Shown here: one piece after another, positions 7,779 through 15,932 of the stretch
How the letters are laid out: each line of letters opens with the position of its first letter
Numbering within the stretch: the stretch's first letter is position 1
From: CAKSQL01 sp045649415
GTDB taxonomy: Bacteria; Bacillota; Clostridia; UBA1381
Reading direction: 5' to 3'
NCBI GenBank assembly: GCA_045649415.1
Contig: JAZRPY010000005.1
Location: forward strand, 1 to 64,000
DNA length: 64,000 nt
The notes under the pieces: model-generated
Database searches by the model: none
What the model saw: only the letters and a program-made list of their open reading frames with translations
What the model was told of the DNA's origin: nothing
Position numbers and translations under genes: made by a program

Positions 7779-8458
7779 ATCTTCCAAGAAAGGTTCGGTA
7801 TAGACCGCGCAGAAAGAAAAAAGAATTCAAGGTTGACAGAGGTTGTTATATCGGCAGAAGTTACGAAGAATATCAGAAGCTTTTGAATAAAAAGACAGAT
7901 ATTCACCCTGCACAAATGGACTCTGTAATTGGAACTGTAGGCGGCAAAGTGTTGTTAACCATACATTTTCCTCATACGAGCTTTATGATGGGATTTTTGA
8001 GGGATTTTAACACTTCTCAGTCAGTTATAGACATATTTGAAATGCTGTATGTGAAACTAGGCAGACAACTGTTTGAAAAGATTTTCCCTGTCATACTGAC
8101 AGACAGAGGTTCGGAATTTTCTAATCCAAGAATGATAGAACTCACTAAAGACGGAATCCACAGAACAAGCATATATTACTGCGATGCTGGATGTCCTCAT
8201 CAGAAAGGCTCCATAGAGGTAAATCATGAACTTATCCGTCGGGTGTTGCCAAAAGGTGTTACTTTTGATAATCTGACTCAGGAAAAGGTTGATATTATGA
8301 TGAATCATATAAACTCATATAGCAGACTGAAACTCGGAAACAAAACGCCTTTTGAAGCATTTGAGTTTTATTATGGTTCAGAACTTTTTGAAAAGCTGGG
8401 ATACAAACAGGTTGAAAAAAATCAGGTTATTTCAAACCCGAAGTTACTTAAAAGATAA
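7745..8458 (+). pseudogene. 5'-truncated IS30-family transposase
   Basis: An open frame of about 237 codons encodes the C-terminal two thirds of an IS30-type DDE transposase. It has MDSVIG (first catalytic Asp region), TDRGSEFSNP (second Asp) and the characteristic YYCDAGCPHQKGSIEVNHELIRR with the catalytic Glu, followed by NSYSRLKLGNKTPFEAF. The N-terminal helix-turn-helix (roughly 100 residues) is missing. A TAA closes the frame upstream at 7742-7744, and the DNA to the left belongs to a metal-protein gene. The DDE core is intact but the element cannot be autonomous as it stands. An ATG-less frame, with no ribosome binding site, suggests it is dead. Confidence 0.85.
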
Positions 8459-8470
8459 TTAAAATGATAC

Positions 8471-8690
8471 GGTGGATACACTCAATATTAGGTGGGATAC
8501 AGAGGTAGCATTTTGGTTTACAATTTTTTTGCCAAAGCAACTATCTCTTATTGGCATGCAAAAATGCCTGTATTTTGAGAAAATAGGTGTTGCATTTCGC
8601 TTACAAATCGTGCATTTCAGATTACAAACTTGCGTTTTAATTACAAAAGTCGCATTTCGTTTTACAAATGCGACTTCTCGGATTACAATT
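8471..8690 (+). repeat. 20-bp-period degenerate repeats, probable transposon end
   Basis: Five head-to-tail 20-bp units run from 8591 to 8690 (consensus TGCATTTC-N2/3-TTACAA). A further unit lies at about 8508-8527, and two GGTGG(G)ATAC motifs exactly 20 bp apart lie at 8471 and 8491. The array stops precisely at the stop codon of the neighbouring DMT gene. Multiple short transposase-binding repeats are a feature of some IS ends, for example the IS21 family; that assignment is only a suggestion. Confidence 0.6.
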
Positions 8691-9582
8691 AAGCTTTTCT
8701 TTTAAAAATATCCTCAGGAAGCTGAACGATTATAATTGCTGCAAACATAACCACACAACCAAGTACCTGAACAAAATCCATTCTCTCATTTAAGACTAAA
8801 AATCCTGCGATTGCCGCAAAAACTGCTTCCAGACTCATTATAATTGCCGCAGGAGTGGGGTCGGTGTATTTCTGACCGATAATCTGCAAGGTGTAGCCTG
8901 CACCACAAGACAACAGTCCTGAATATACAATTGCAAGTCCTGCCTTTTTTATATTTTCAAGCTGAGGCTCCTCAAAAGCAAACATTAAAATGAGATTTAA
9001 AAAGCCACATATGAAAAATTGCAAACAGGATAATTTAACGCCATCGGTTTTATCACCCAGGTAATCTACCAATAGAATATGCATAGTGAATATGACAGCA
9101 CATATAAGGGTTAGAAAATCTCCGTAATTAACCTTTAGTTCCTTCCCTGCAAGACAGAGCATATATAGTCCCCCAAGGGCAATTATTGCTCCTGCATATG
9201 TAAACCAACCCGGTCTTTTCTTCATAAAAAATCCAAAAAATGGCACAAATATAATATACATTGCAGTTATAAAGCCTGAGTTTGCTGCAGTTGTGTACTT
9301 TAAGCCCAAGGTCTGGATTGTGCTTGCAGCACACAATAAAATTCCACAACCAATTCCACCCAATATGAGAATTTTTTTATTATAAACGGGTTTATCCACA
9401 CTTTTTTTCCTGTTCATAAAGAATATAAGAGGTAACAAACTTATTCCTCCCAATATAGTTCTTAGTCCTGTAAAGGTGTTAGGCCCGATATGGTCCATAC
9501 CAAGACTCTGGCAAACAAAACCAGAACCCCATATAACCGATGTTAATAACAAAATTAGATTACCCTTTAACTTCCTATTCAT
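8689..9582 (-). CDS. EamA/DMT-family transporter
   Basis: 297 aa with ten predicted transmembrane helices built from two EamA repeats (about residues 8-140 and 155-290). GSGFVCQSLG is near the start and the hallmark SLEAVFAAIAGFLVLNERM is near residues 250-268. Such drug/metabolite exporters move amino acids, metabolites or toxic compounds out of the cell; the substrate is not readable. It is a single gene. Its stop codon abuts the repeat array to the left, so an element appears to have inserted right behind it. Confidence 0.85.
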   Translation of the reverse strand: MNRKLKGNLILLLTSVIWGSGFVCQSLGMDHIGPNTFTGLRTILGGISLLPLIFFMNRKKSVDKPVYNKKILILGGIGCGILLCAASTIQTLGLKYTTAANSGFITAMYIIFVPFFGFFMKKRPGWFTYAGAIIALGGLYMLCLAGKELKVNYGDFLTLICAVIFTMHILLVDYLGDKTDGVKLSCLQFFICGFLNLILMFAFEEPQLENIKKAGLAIVYSGLLSCGAGYTLQIIGQKYTDPTPAAIIMSLEAVFAAIAGFLVLNERMDFVQVLGCVVMFAAIIIVQLPEDIFKRKA

Positions 9583-9623
9583 TTTAAAAACCTACCTCTT
9601 TTCGTCAATAAAATAAAAATATA

Positions 9624-9652
9624 TTGTTTTTATTTTAAAAAAATGATATACT
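9624..9652 (+). promoter_or_regulatory. Promoter of the metallophosphoesterase gene
   Basis: TTGTTT (9624-9629), 17-bp spacer, TATACT (9647-9652). Confidence 0.5.
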
Positions 9653-9675
9653 AACATCAAACAAAACTATGAAAG

Positions 9676-10521
9676 ATGTGTTTAAGTATGACTTTATTTA
9701 TTATAATACTGCTTGTTGTGTTTTTGGTGCTTTTATTATTGAAAGGGCTTGACAATCGTCTTGAAACCACCTACTACAATATCTCATCACCAAAAATCCC
9801 AAAAAGCTTTGATAATTTTAAAATAGTTCATATCTCCGACTATCATTCAGACCCAATATCAGGCTTAGTGTCGGAAATAGAAACTGAAGCTCCCGACATA
9901 ATTGTTATGACGGGCGATATGACGGATGATAAGAAAAAATCATATCTTCCCTCTTTAGAGCTTGTTAAAAAGCTATGTAAAATCGCACCCTGCTATATGG
10001 TTTCAGGCAACCACGACACCTGGCATAGAGATTATAAAAAATTTGTTTCTGCCTGTCGTGATGAGGGAGCTTTATATCTTCAGAATCAGACTGTTGAAAT
10101 CGAAAGAAATAACGAAAAAATCCTGATTTCAGGAATGGAAGATGCTTTCACCAAGGTACGCTTAAAGCAGAAAATTGATGAATATATCAAGTTTTTCTCA
10201 CCCTCCGATAACTACCAGATTTTGCTTTTCCATCGCGCCAACGCCCTTGACTATATAAAGGATTTTGGCTTTGACCTTATTTTATCAGGCCACCTTCATG
10301 GCGGTCATATTCGCTTACCCTTTATAGGTGGACTCGTTTCCCCACTTTCAAGCGCAGGCATTTGTGGAAAAATCTTTTTCCCCAAATATGATGCAGGCTT
10401 GTACACAAACAATCAAACCACTATGATAGTTAATCGTGGTACAGGAAATCCCGTGCCTGTACCAAGATTATTCAACCGTCCTGAAATCGGTGTTATCACC
10501 CTTAATAGTGCCAGCGAATAA
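9676..10521 (+). CDS. Membrane-anchored calcineurin-like metallophosphoesterase (YkuE-like)
   Basis: 281 aa. One N-terminal transmembrane helix (about residues 5-23) is followed by a calcineurin-fold phosphoesterase domain. The metal-binding motifs run in order: SDYHSD (DxH, about 55-60), TGDMTDD, SGNHDTW (GNHD) and SGHLHGGH (GHxH). The architecture matches YkuE-type cell-surface or membrane-proximal phosphoesterases. The ATG at 9676 and the in-frame ATG at 9688 are both possible starts; neither has a strong ribosome binding site. The substrate is unknown. Confidence 0.8.
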   Translation: MCLSMTLFIIILLVVFLVLLLLKGLDNRLETTYYNISSPKIPKSFDNFKIVHISDYHSDPISGLVSEIETEAPDIIVMTGDMTDDKKKSYLPSLELVKKLCKIAPCYMVSGNHDTWHRDYKKFVSACRDEGALYLQNQTVEIERNNEKILISGMEDAFTKVRLKQKIDEYIKFFSPSDNYQILLFHRANALDYIKDFGFDLILSGHLHGGHIRLPFIGGLVSPLSSAGICGKIFFPKYDAGLYTNNQTTMIVNRGTGNPVPVPRLFNRPEIGVITLNSASE

Positions 10522-10527
10522 AAATCA

Positions 10528-10556
10528 TTGACAAAATTTCTCAACTATATTATAAT
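10528..10556 (+). promoter_or_regulatory. Strong promoter of the 103-aa membrane protein gene
   Basis: Consensus TTGACA (10528-10533), 17-bp spacer and TATAAT (10551-10556), starting seven bases after the upstream stop codon. Confidence 0.8.
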
Positions 10557-10593
10557 CAAAATAATAAAGTAATTATGGGGGTGCGATATCAAA

Positions 10594-10905
10594 ATGAACC
10601 ATCTTATAAATTGGCTTAACACACGAAAAGGAGAGTTAACCTTCAGCTTAGTATGTGGTGCTGCATATTTTATTTTATTCACGCAATTTGTCCACAGCTA
10701 CACCTACAATTCAGGAAGTCTTTTAGCTTTTTTCTTTTCACCTGTAGTTTTTTGTGGTGCAGCACTTGTGATTATCAAGCTTTTAAGAAAATGGTTTGAA
10801 ATGGAAAATTATAACAATATCCGTTCCTTCGTTATATTAAATTTTTTGGTTATTATTATTGCAATCGTTTTTGTAATAAACTGGTGCTTATATGGAGTGA
10901 ACTAA
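10594..10905 (+). CDS. Small three-helix membrane protein of unknown function
   Basis: 103 aa, with GGGGGTG upstream of the ATG. Three hydrophobic segments lie at about residues 17-35, 43-62 and 80-98, joined by short charged loops (LLRKWFEMENYNN). No family is recognised. It has its own consensus promoter and is followed immediately, on the opposite strand, by a decayed amidohydrolase gene whose last codons overlap it by three bases. Confidence 0.65.
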   Translation: MNHLINWLNTRKGELTFSLVCGAAYFILFTQFVHSYTYNSGSLLAFFFSPVVFCGAALVIIKLLRKWFEMENYNNIRSFVILNFLVIIIAIVFVINWCLYGVN

Positions 10906-11345
10906 TCCAATCCGTAAAAGCTTTTAAAATTATAATGTAATATGTCTTCCACCAATTTATCGGGCAGGTTAAGCTCCATAAATCGGTGGAATTCTTTTTT
11001 ATGGTCCCACATTGGAAAATCTGTACCAAAGAAGAAATGGGATTTATCAAACTCTGATAGGGTTTTCGTAGTCTGCATGCATTGTTACCAAGCCAATCAT
11101 TTCCTGATGTTTCTGACACTCCGACAGGATAAACCTGTTGATACTCTCCACCTGTTCAGGCTTGGTTGCAGTTGAGAAAACAAGATATTTCTCTACCCTA
11201 ATTTGCTTTCCCGACTCTAAAAGCTCTTCACTTGTTCCCTTGTGCGACATTTTCTCCACCTCATAAAAATTTCCGATAGAGTTTACTGCCTTATCAGCTA
11301 TCTTGGTTGGAAAAATATGTGTGTGTGTACATCAATAATTTTCAT
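10902..11345 (-). pseudogene. Decayed amidohydrolase (TIM-barrel metal-dependent hydrolase)
   Basis: Reading from an AAGGA-preceded ATG at 11345, the frame gives MKIIDVHTH, the metal-binding HxH of the Amidohydrolase_2 family. It then falls out of frame at a (CA)n run that is two bases too long. The second frame continues FPTKIADKAVNSIG... through MIGLVTMHADYENP (to about 11055). Then an abrupt junction joins a third frame, EFDKSHFFFGTDFPMWDHKKE... to the natural C terminus, with the GTDFP metal-ligand Asp. A typical member is about 260-280 residues; only about 145 are left, so the middle (perhaps 120-140 residues) is deleted. Both lesions make the gene non-functional. Confidence 0.8.
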
Positions 11346-11408
11346 TTTTTTATCCTTCATTTCTTAATTCTACTTTTTTATTAGTTCCTTTTCTTCATAG
11401 CTAAAATT

Positions 11409-11447
11409 AAAAAACCCGTCCCAAAGAAAATATCTTGAGACGAGTTT
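11409..11447 (-). terminator. T-box terminator hairpin
   Basis: CCCGTCCC (11415-11422) pairs with GAGACGAG (11437-11444), allowing G-U pairs. A T run follows on the minus strand. It is the regulated terminator of the T-box leader. Confidence 0.75.
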
Positions 11448-11690
11448 TGAACAACCCGCGGTACCACTCAAATTGGATCGATTTACTCAATGCCACTCAC
11501 AGACTCTATCAAGTCCTTTGCTTTTACGCAGCAACTACGGAAGGACCTAATCACATTTAAACTTTCAACCCTTCAGCTCGGAAGTGATAGGTGATTTAGG
11601 AAGATAACTATTGGTTTGCATCAACCACCAACTCTCTATAAAGCTCACTTACCCCACCGTCTTCGTCACAGCTTTTTCTTATTTAACTTT
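11448..11690 (-). ncRNA. T-box leader RNA (tRNA-sensing riboswitch)
   Basis: On the minus strand the core T-box sequence AGTGGTACCGCGGG (complement of 11455-11468) is followed by a terminator. Upstream lies the Stem I apical pattern, AGAGAG then GGTGGTTGATGCAAACC (complement of about 11613-11629). The UGGU bulge would pair with a tRNA ending ACCA, that is discriminator base A. The specifier lies in the TCTTCCTAAA region; UUC (Phe), CCU (Pro) and CUA (Leu) are possible registers that I cannot separate. The leader has a complete promoter and terminator, but the only gene downstream is the decayed amidohydrolase, so its original target seems to have been lost. Confidence 0.88.
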
Positions 11691-11694
11691 TGAC

Positions 11695-11723
11695 ATTTTA
11701 TCATATAAATCAAGAAATGTCAA
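11695..11723 (-). promoter_or_regulatory. Promoter of the T-box transcript
   Basis: TTGACA (complement of 11718-11723), 17-bp spacer, TAAAAT (complement of 11695-11700). I see nothing codable or structured between here and the dacF stop at 11833. Confidence 0.75.
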
Positions 11724-11832
11724 GGAATTTTTTAATTTAATAGGCATTAAACCGGAATACATCGACAGCTAAATTCATTGGCTTTTTCTTTCAACACTAA
11801 AGGGTTGTTGAGGTAACATTTTAAAATGAAAT

Positions 11833-12966
11833 TTATAAGATACAATTTAATAAGATATTCTTAACATAGTCAAAATAGGTCATTTTACCAATCGTTGTAC
11901 AAGCCACAAGACTAACCTTCTTAATAACCTCTCCGTCTATTAAAATTTCTGCCTCACCAAGCTTATCTCCCTCATTTATAGGAGCTACAATATAATCAGG
12001 CATATTTATATTTTTTGTAAGCTCCCTTTTTTCTCCTTTTGGAAGCAAGATACTTGAGTCCTCTAAAGAATATACCATAATTTCTTTTTCCTTACCCTTT
12101 AAAACAGGTATTTTTACGATTTCTTCACCTGTTTTTATAGGTCTTTGCACCGAGTAGTTTGCAAAGCCATAATCTAAAAGAGTGCTTGCAGAATGAAATC
12201 GTTCTTTTGAATTTTCAGCACCAAGAACTACTGCCACCAATTGCATATCATTCCTTTTTGCGCTTGCAGATATGCAACACATTGCACTTGATGTGGAGCC
12301 TGTTTTTAAGCCGTTCGCACCATCATAAAATCTTATGAGCTTGTTTGTGTTGGCAAGCTGAAATTTTCCGTCCCTCAAGGTATCCATCCATATGGTTGTG
12401 TAATCAAAAATTTTCTCGTGCTTCAATAATTCCTTTGACATCAAAGAAACATCCCTTGCAGACGAATAATGCCCCTCGGCATCAAGTCCGTTTGTGTTTA
12501 TGAAATTGGTATTTTCCATACCAAGCTCCTTTGCTCTTTTGTTCATCATCTCCACAAATATGGCTTCACTCCCTGCAATATGCTCTGCCATTGCAACTGC
12601 TCCATCATTTGCAGATGCAACTGCTATTCCTTTTAGCATATCACTCACCGACAACTGCTCCCCTGTTTCTAAAAACATTGTTGAGCCACCCATACTCATA
12701 GCCCTTTCACTCACAGTCACCATTTCATCCAATGCAATTTTCCCTTCATCAATTGCCTCCATTATCAATAGCATAGTCATAATTTTAGTTACACTTGCGA
12801 TAGGAAGCTTTTCATCTGCATTTCTCTCATATAAGACATCCCCTGTGTCCTTTTCAATTAAAATAAGGCTTTTTCCCGAAAGGTCGGGGAAAATATCCTC
12901 TGCATTTACCAAAACACTTGAAAATGCCACACAAACTGCGAGTATAATACTAATTGTTCTTTTCAC
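11833..12966 (-). CDS. dacF: D-alanyl-D-alanine carboxypeptidase (DacF/PBP5 type)
   Basis: Low-molecular-weight penicillin-binding protein of the S11 family, 377 aa, which trims the terminal D-Ala from peptidoglycan stem peptides. It has a signal peptide (KRTISIILAVCVAFSSVLVNA, residues 2-22). The active-site motifs follow in order: SVTK (SxxK, near residue 58), SAN (SxN, near 118) and KTG (near 221). A C-terminal beta-rich domain and a short amphipathic tail anchor it to the outer face of the membrane. It appears to start at GTG (12966) behind GGAGG. In Bacillus dacF heads the spoIIA operon; here it is separate. Confidence 0.92.
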   Translation of the reverse strand: MKRTISIILAVCVAFSSVLVNAEDIFPDLSGKSLILIEKDTGDVLYERNADEKLPIASVTKIMTMLLIMEAIDEGKIALDEMVTVSERAMSMGGSTMFLETGEQLSVSDMLKGIAVASANDGAVAMAEHIAGSEAIFVEMMNKRAKELGMENTNFINTNGLDAEGHYSSARDVSLMSKELLKHEKIFDYTTIWMDTLRDGKFQLANTNKLIRFYDGANGLKTGSTSSAMCCISASAKRNDMQLVAVVLGAENSKERFHSASTLLDYGFANYSVQRPIKTGEEIVKIPVLKGKEKEIMVYSLEDSSILLPKGEKRELTKNINMPDYIVAPINEGDKLGEAEILIDGEVIKKVSLVACTTIGKMTYFDYVKNILLNCIL

Positions 12967-13205
12967 TAAAAATCAATCCTCCAATAAAATTTCCATTATT
13001 AAATAGATATTCTAAAATTTCCTTTATAATTACATTTAGTTTTTTATTGGATTTTCCTTGTAATTTTGAAAAGATTGTGTTATACCTTGCTAACCACACA
13101 CACGAACTTTTTTGTTCATGCATACAATTTAATAATAATTTGCACGATGGAGTACGCTATGTAAAAAGCATATACTTTGTTTTCTTATAACCTGTTATAC
13201 TCTTC

Positions 13206-14504
13206 TTATATATCATTTTTTAATATATCTTCATATGTTTCTCTTTTTACTACCACTTTCGCCTCGCCATTGTTTACTGAAACTATGGCAGGACGAGGAA
13301 TTCTATTATAGTTCGAGGACATTGAATAGTTATATGCTCCTGTTGCAAGCACTGCCAGAATATCATTTTCCCTAATTTTCGGCATCATTATGTCATTGAT
13401 GAGTATATCCCCTGACTCACAACATTTTCCTGCAATTGTTACCTTTTCTTCTGCTTTTTCATTTGCCTTATTGGCTAACAATGCAGTATATTTGGATTGA
13501 TAGAGAATATATCTTGGGTTATCGCACATTCCACCATCTACAGAAACATATTTTCTGACTCCCTTTATATCCTTGATACCTCCGACTCTATAAAGAGTCA
13601 CTCCTGCAGATGCAACAATTGACCTGCCCGGCTCCATATATATAAATGGTAGCTTCAAACCTCTTTTTTGGGCAGTTTCAACCACCACCTTGGAAACATA
13701 CTCCATATATTTATCATATTCTATGGGGTTATCTTCATCGATATATCTTATGCCATAGCCACCACCTAAGTTTAGCTCCGAAATTTCAATTCCAAGCTCG
13801 TCTTTAATATCGCCCATGAAATTAACCATTACCTCTGCTGCCTTTAAAAACGGCTCAATATCAAAGATTTGTGAGCCGATATGACAATGGATACCTGTCA
13901 CATTCACATTTTCAAGCTCACTTGTCTTTTTGATTATCTCAAAGGCTTCACCATTTTCTAAAGCAACGCCAAATTTAGAATCAATCTGGCCTGTCATAAC
14001 AAAGCTATGGGTATGTGCGTCAATTCCCGGTTTGATCCTGAACATAATATTCTGAACAATGCCTCTTTCTTTTGAAAAGGCATTGATTCTTTCAAGCTCA
14101 TATAAATTATCAACCACAATATGACCTACTTTATTATCAAGTGCCATAATAAGCTCGTCGTCAGTTTTATTATTTCCATGGAAGCATATTTTCTCCATAG
14201 GAAAATCTGCTTTGATAGCAGTATATAATTCTCCACCCGAAACCACATCCATTCCCAGGCCTTCTTCCTTGGCAATGCGACAGGTATGTAGAGTGCAAAG
14301 TGCCTTGTTGGCATACAAAATCAGTCCATTTCCATTATAGAACTTTTCAATGGCATTTTTATATACTCTGCAATTTTTTCTCACAAGTTCCTCGTCAAGC
14401 ACATATAATGGTGTGCCGAATTTTTCTGCAAGCTCCACTGCATCATTTTTCCCAATCATTAAATGATTTTTATCATTTACACTTAAATTTTCCGATATGA
14501 ACAT
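13206..14504 (-). CDS. lysA: Diaminopimelate decarboxylase
   Basis: PLP-dependent fold-III decarboxylase converting meso-diaminopimelate to L-lysine, 432 aa. The PLP lysine sits in YANKALC (near residue 65). The phosphate-binding glycine loop is LNLGGGYGIRY (near 245). EPGRSIVA (near 298) and GKCCESGDIL (near 355) complete the active site across the dimer. AAAGGAT precedes the ATG. It is alone between dacF and clpX, on the same strand as both. Confidence 0.95.
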   Translation of the reverse strand: MFISENLSVNDKNHLMIGKNDAVELAEKFGTPLYVLDEELVRKNCRVYKNAIEKFYNGNGLILYANKALCTLHTCRIAKEEGLGMDVVSGGELYTAIKADFPMEKICFHGNNKTDDELIMALDNKVGHIVVDNLYELERINAFSKERGIVQNIMFRIKPGIDAHTHSFVMTGQIDSKFGVALENGEAFEIIKKTSELENVNVTGIHCHIGSQIFDIEPFLKAAEVMVNFMGDIKDELGIEISELNLGGGYGIRYIDEDNPIEYDKYMEYVSKVVVETAQKRGLKLPFIYMEPGRSIVASAGVTLYRVGGIKDIKGVRKYVSVDGGMCDNPRYILYQSKYTALLANKANEKAEEKVTIAGKCCESGDILINDIMMPKIRENDILAVLATGAYNYSMSSNYNRIPRPAIVSVNNGEAKVVVKRETYEDILKNDI

Positions 14505-14532
14505 TTTTTTATCCTTTCAAGCCTTTAAAAAA

Positions 14533-14561
14533 CAAAGAGGTCATAATACCAGACCTCTTTG
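14533..14561 (-). terminator. Terminator after clpX
   Basis: Perfect stem CAAAGAGGTC / GACCTCTTTG with a T run on the minus strand. Confidence 0.85.
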
Positions 14562-14593
14562 CCAGCTAAAAGCTTCGTAATAATTACAATATT

Positions 14594-15826
14594 TTATGCG
14601 TCCTTCAACAGTTCAGGCTGAGTATCTTCGGTTATACATTTTTTCGTTACTCTACACTTTCTTATCTTTTCATCAGATGGTACCTCAAACATTATGTCCG
14701 TCATAGTTTCCTCAATGATTGACCTTAAGCCTCTCGCTCCTGTGTTTCTCTTGATTGCCTTCTCTGCAATAGCAACTATCGCATCCTTGTCAAAATCAAG
14801 TTCCACGCCATCAATATCAAATAGTGCTTTATATTGCTTAACCAATGCATTTTTTGGCTCGGTCAGAATTTTAATTAGTGCATCCTTATCCAATTTATCA
14901 AGCTTTGCAATAATAGGGAGTCTGCCGATAAATTCGGGTATTAAACCGAATTTCAATAAATCCTGAGGGATAATCTGTTTTAAGAGTTCATTCACATTTT
15001 CTTCCTTTTTACCTGTGATTTCTGCTCCAAAGCCCATTCCCTTTTTACCTACACGATTGCCAATTATCTTTTCAATTCCGTCAAATGCTCCACCACAAAT
15101 AAATAAGATATTTGTTGTGTCAATCTGGATAAATTCCTGATGCGGATGCTTTCTGCCACCTGTTGGTGGAACAGATGCAACTGTGCCCTCAAGCACCTTT
15201 AACAAGGTCTGCTGAACACCCTCACCACTAACATCTCTTGTGATTGAAACATTTTCTGATTTTCTTGCAATCTTATCAATTTCATCAATATATATAATTC
15301 CTCTTTCGGCTGCCTCAATATCATAGTCTGCTGCCTGAATAAGCTTTAACAGGATATTCTCAACATCCTCACCCACATATCCTGCCTCGGTTAAACTTGT
15401 TGCATCAGCTATTGCAAATGGAACATTTAAAATTCTTGCTAAATTCTGAACAAGAAATGTTTTTCCCGAGCCTGTTGGACCGATAAGAAGTATATTACTC
15501 TTTTGCAATTCAACATCACTTTCAAGATTTTGATGTTCTATTCTTTTGTAATGGTTATATACTGCAACGGACAAAACCTTCTTTGCTTCTTCCTGTCCGA
15601 TTACATATTCGTCAAGCACCTGTTTAATTTCCTTGGGCTTTGGTAAATCACTCATATCCACCTCATAGCTCTGAGCGTCATAATCGCCACCGATTATGCC
15701 ATTACAGAGAGTGATACATTCGTTACAAATGTACACACCCGGTCCTGATATTAGCTTTTGAACTTCCTTTTCTCCCTTACCACAAAAAGAACAAACGAGT
15801 TGCTTGGTATCCTCTTTTTTTGACAT
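14594..15826 (-). CDS. clpX: ATP-dependent Clp protease ATP-binding subunit ClpX
   Basis: AAA+ unfoldase feeding substrates to ClpP, 410 aa. An N-terminal zinc-binding domain has CSFCGK...CNECI (residues 12-39). Walker A is GPTGSGKTFL (near 117), GYVGEDVENI is the pore-side loop region, and Walker B is IIYIDEIDK (near 178). GARGLR in the small domain carries sensor 2. It is the last gene of tig-clpP-clpX and ends at a strong terminator. Confidence 0.97.
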   Translation of the reverse strand: MSKKEDTKQLVCSFCGKGEKEVQKLISGPGVYICNECITLCNGIIGGDYDAQSYEVDMSDLPKPKEIKQVLDEYVIGQEEAKKVLSVAVYNHYKRIEHQNLESDVELQKSNILLIGPTGSGKTFLVQNLARILNVPFAIADATSLTEAGYVGEDVENILLKLIQAADYDIEAAERGIIYIDEIDKIARKSENVSITRDVSGEGVQQTLLKVLEGTVASVPPTGGRKHPHQEFIQIDTTNILFICGGAFDGIEKIIGNRVGKKGMGFGAEITGKKEENVNELLKQIIPQDLLKFGLIPEFIGRLPIIAKLDKLDKDALIKILTEPKNALVKQYKALFDIDGVELDFDKDAIVAIAEKAIKRNTGARGLRSIIEETMTDIMFEVPSDEKIRKCRVTKKCITEDTQPELLKDA

Positions 15827-15887
15827 AAATTTCTTTCCTTTCCGACACTATATCTGCCAAAGGTAAATTCCATATTAAGACAAAGTT

Positions 15888-15919
15888 GCGTATTCCACAA
15901 AAAACTTTGTGAAATACGC
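15888..15919 (-). promoter_or_regulatory. Long hairpin between clpP and clpX
   Basis: GCGTATTcCACAAA and TTTGTGaAATACGC form a 14-bp stem (one G-U) with a four-base loop. No T run follows, so it is more likely an RNA stability or processing element separating clpP from clpX than a full terminator. Confidence 0.5.
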
Positions 15920-15932
15920 ATACTCTTTGGTC

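Noticed and set aside
7418..7915. Long minus-strand open frame
   Set aside because: It is antisense to the metal-gene start and IS30 remnant, has no ribosome binding site and codes an implausible protein.
8471..8690. CRISPR array from the 20-bp period
   Set aside because: There are no unique spacers between conserved repeats; the units abut and diverge, and no cas genes are near.
12967..13205. Riboswitch or small RNA upstream of dacF
   Set aside because: The stretch has a short GAAC/GTTC hairpin and AT-rich DNA but no recognised aptamer sequence.
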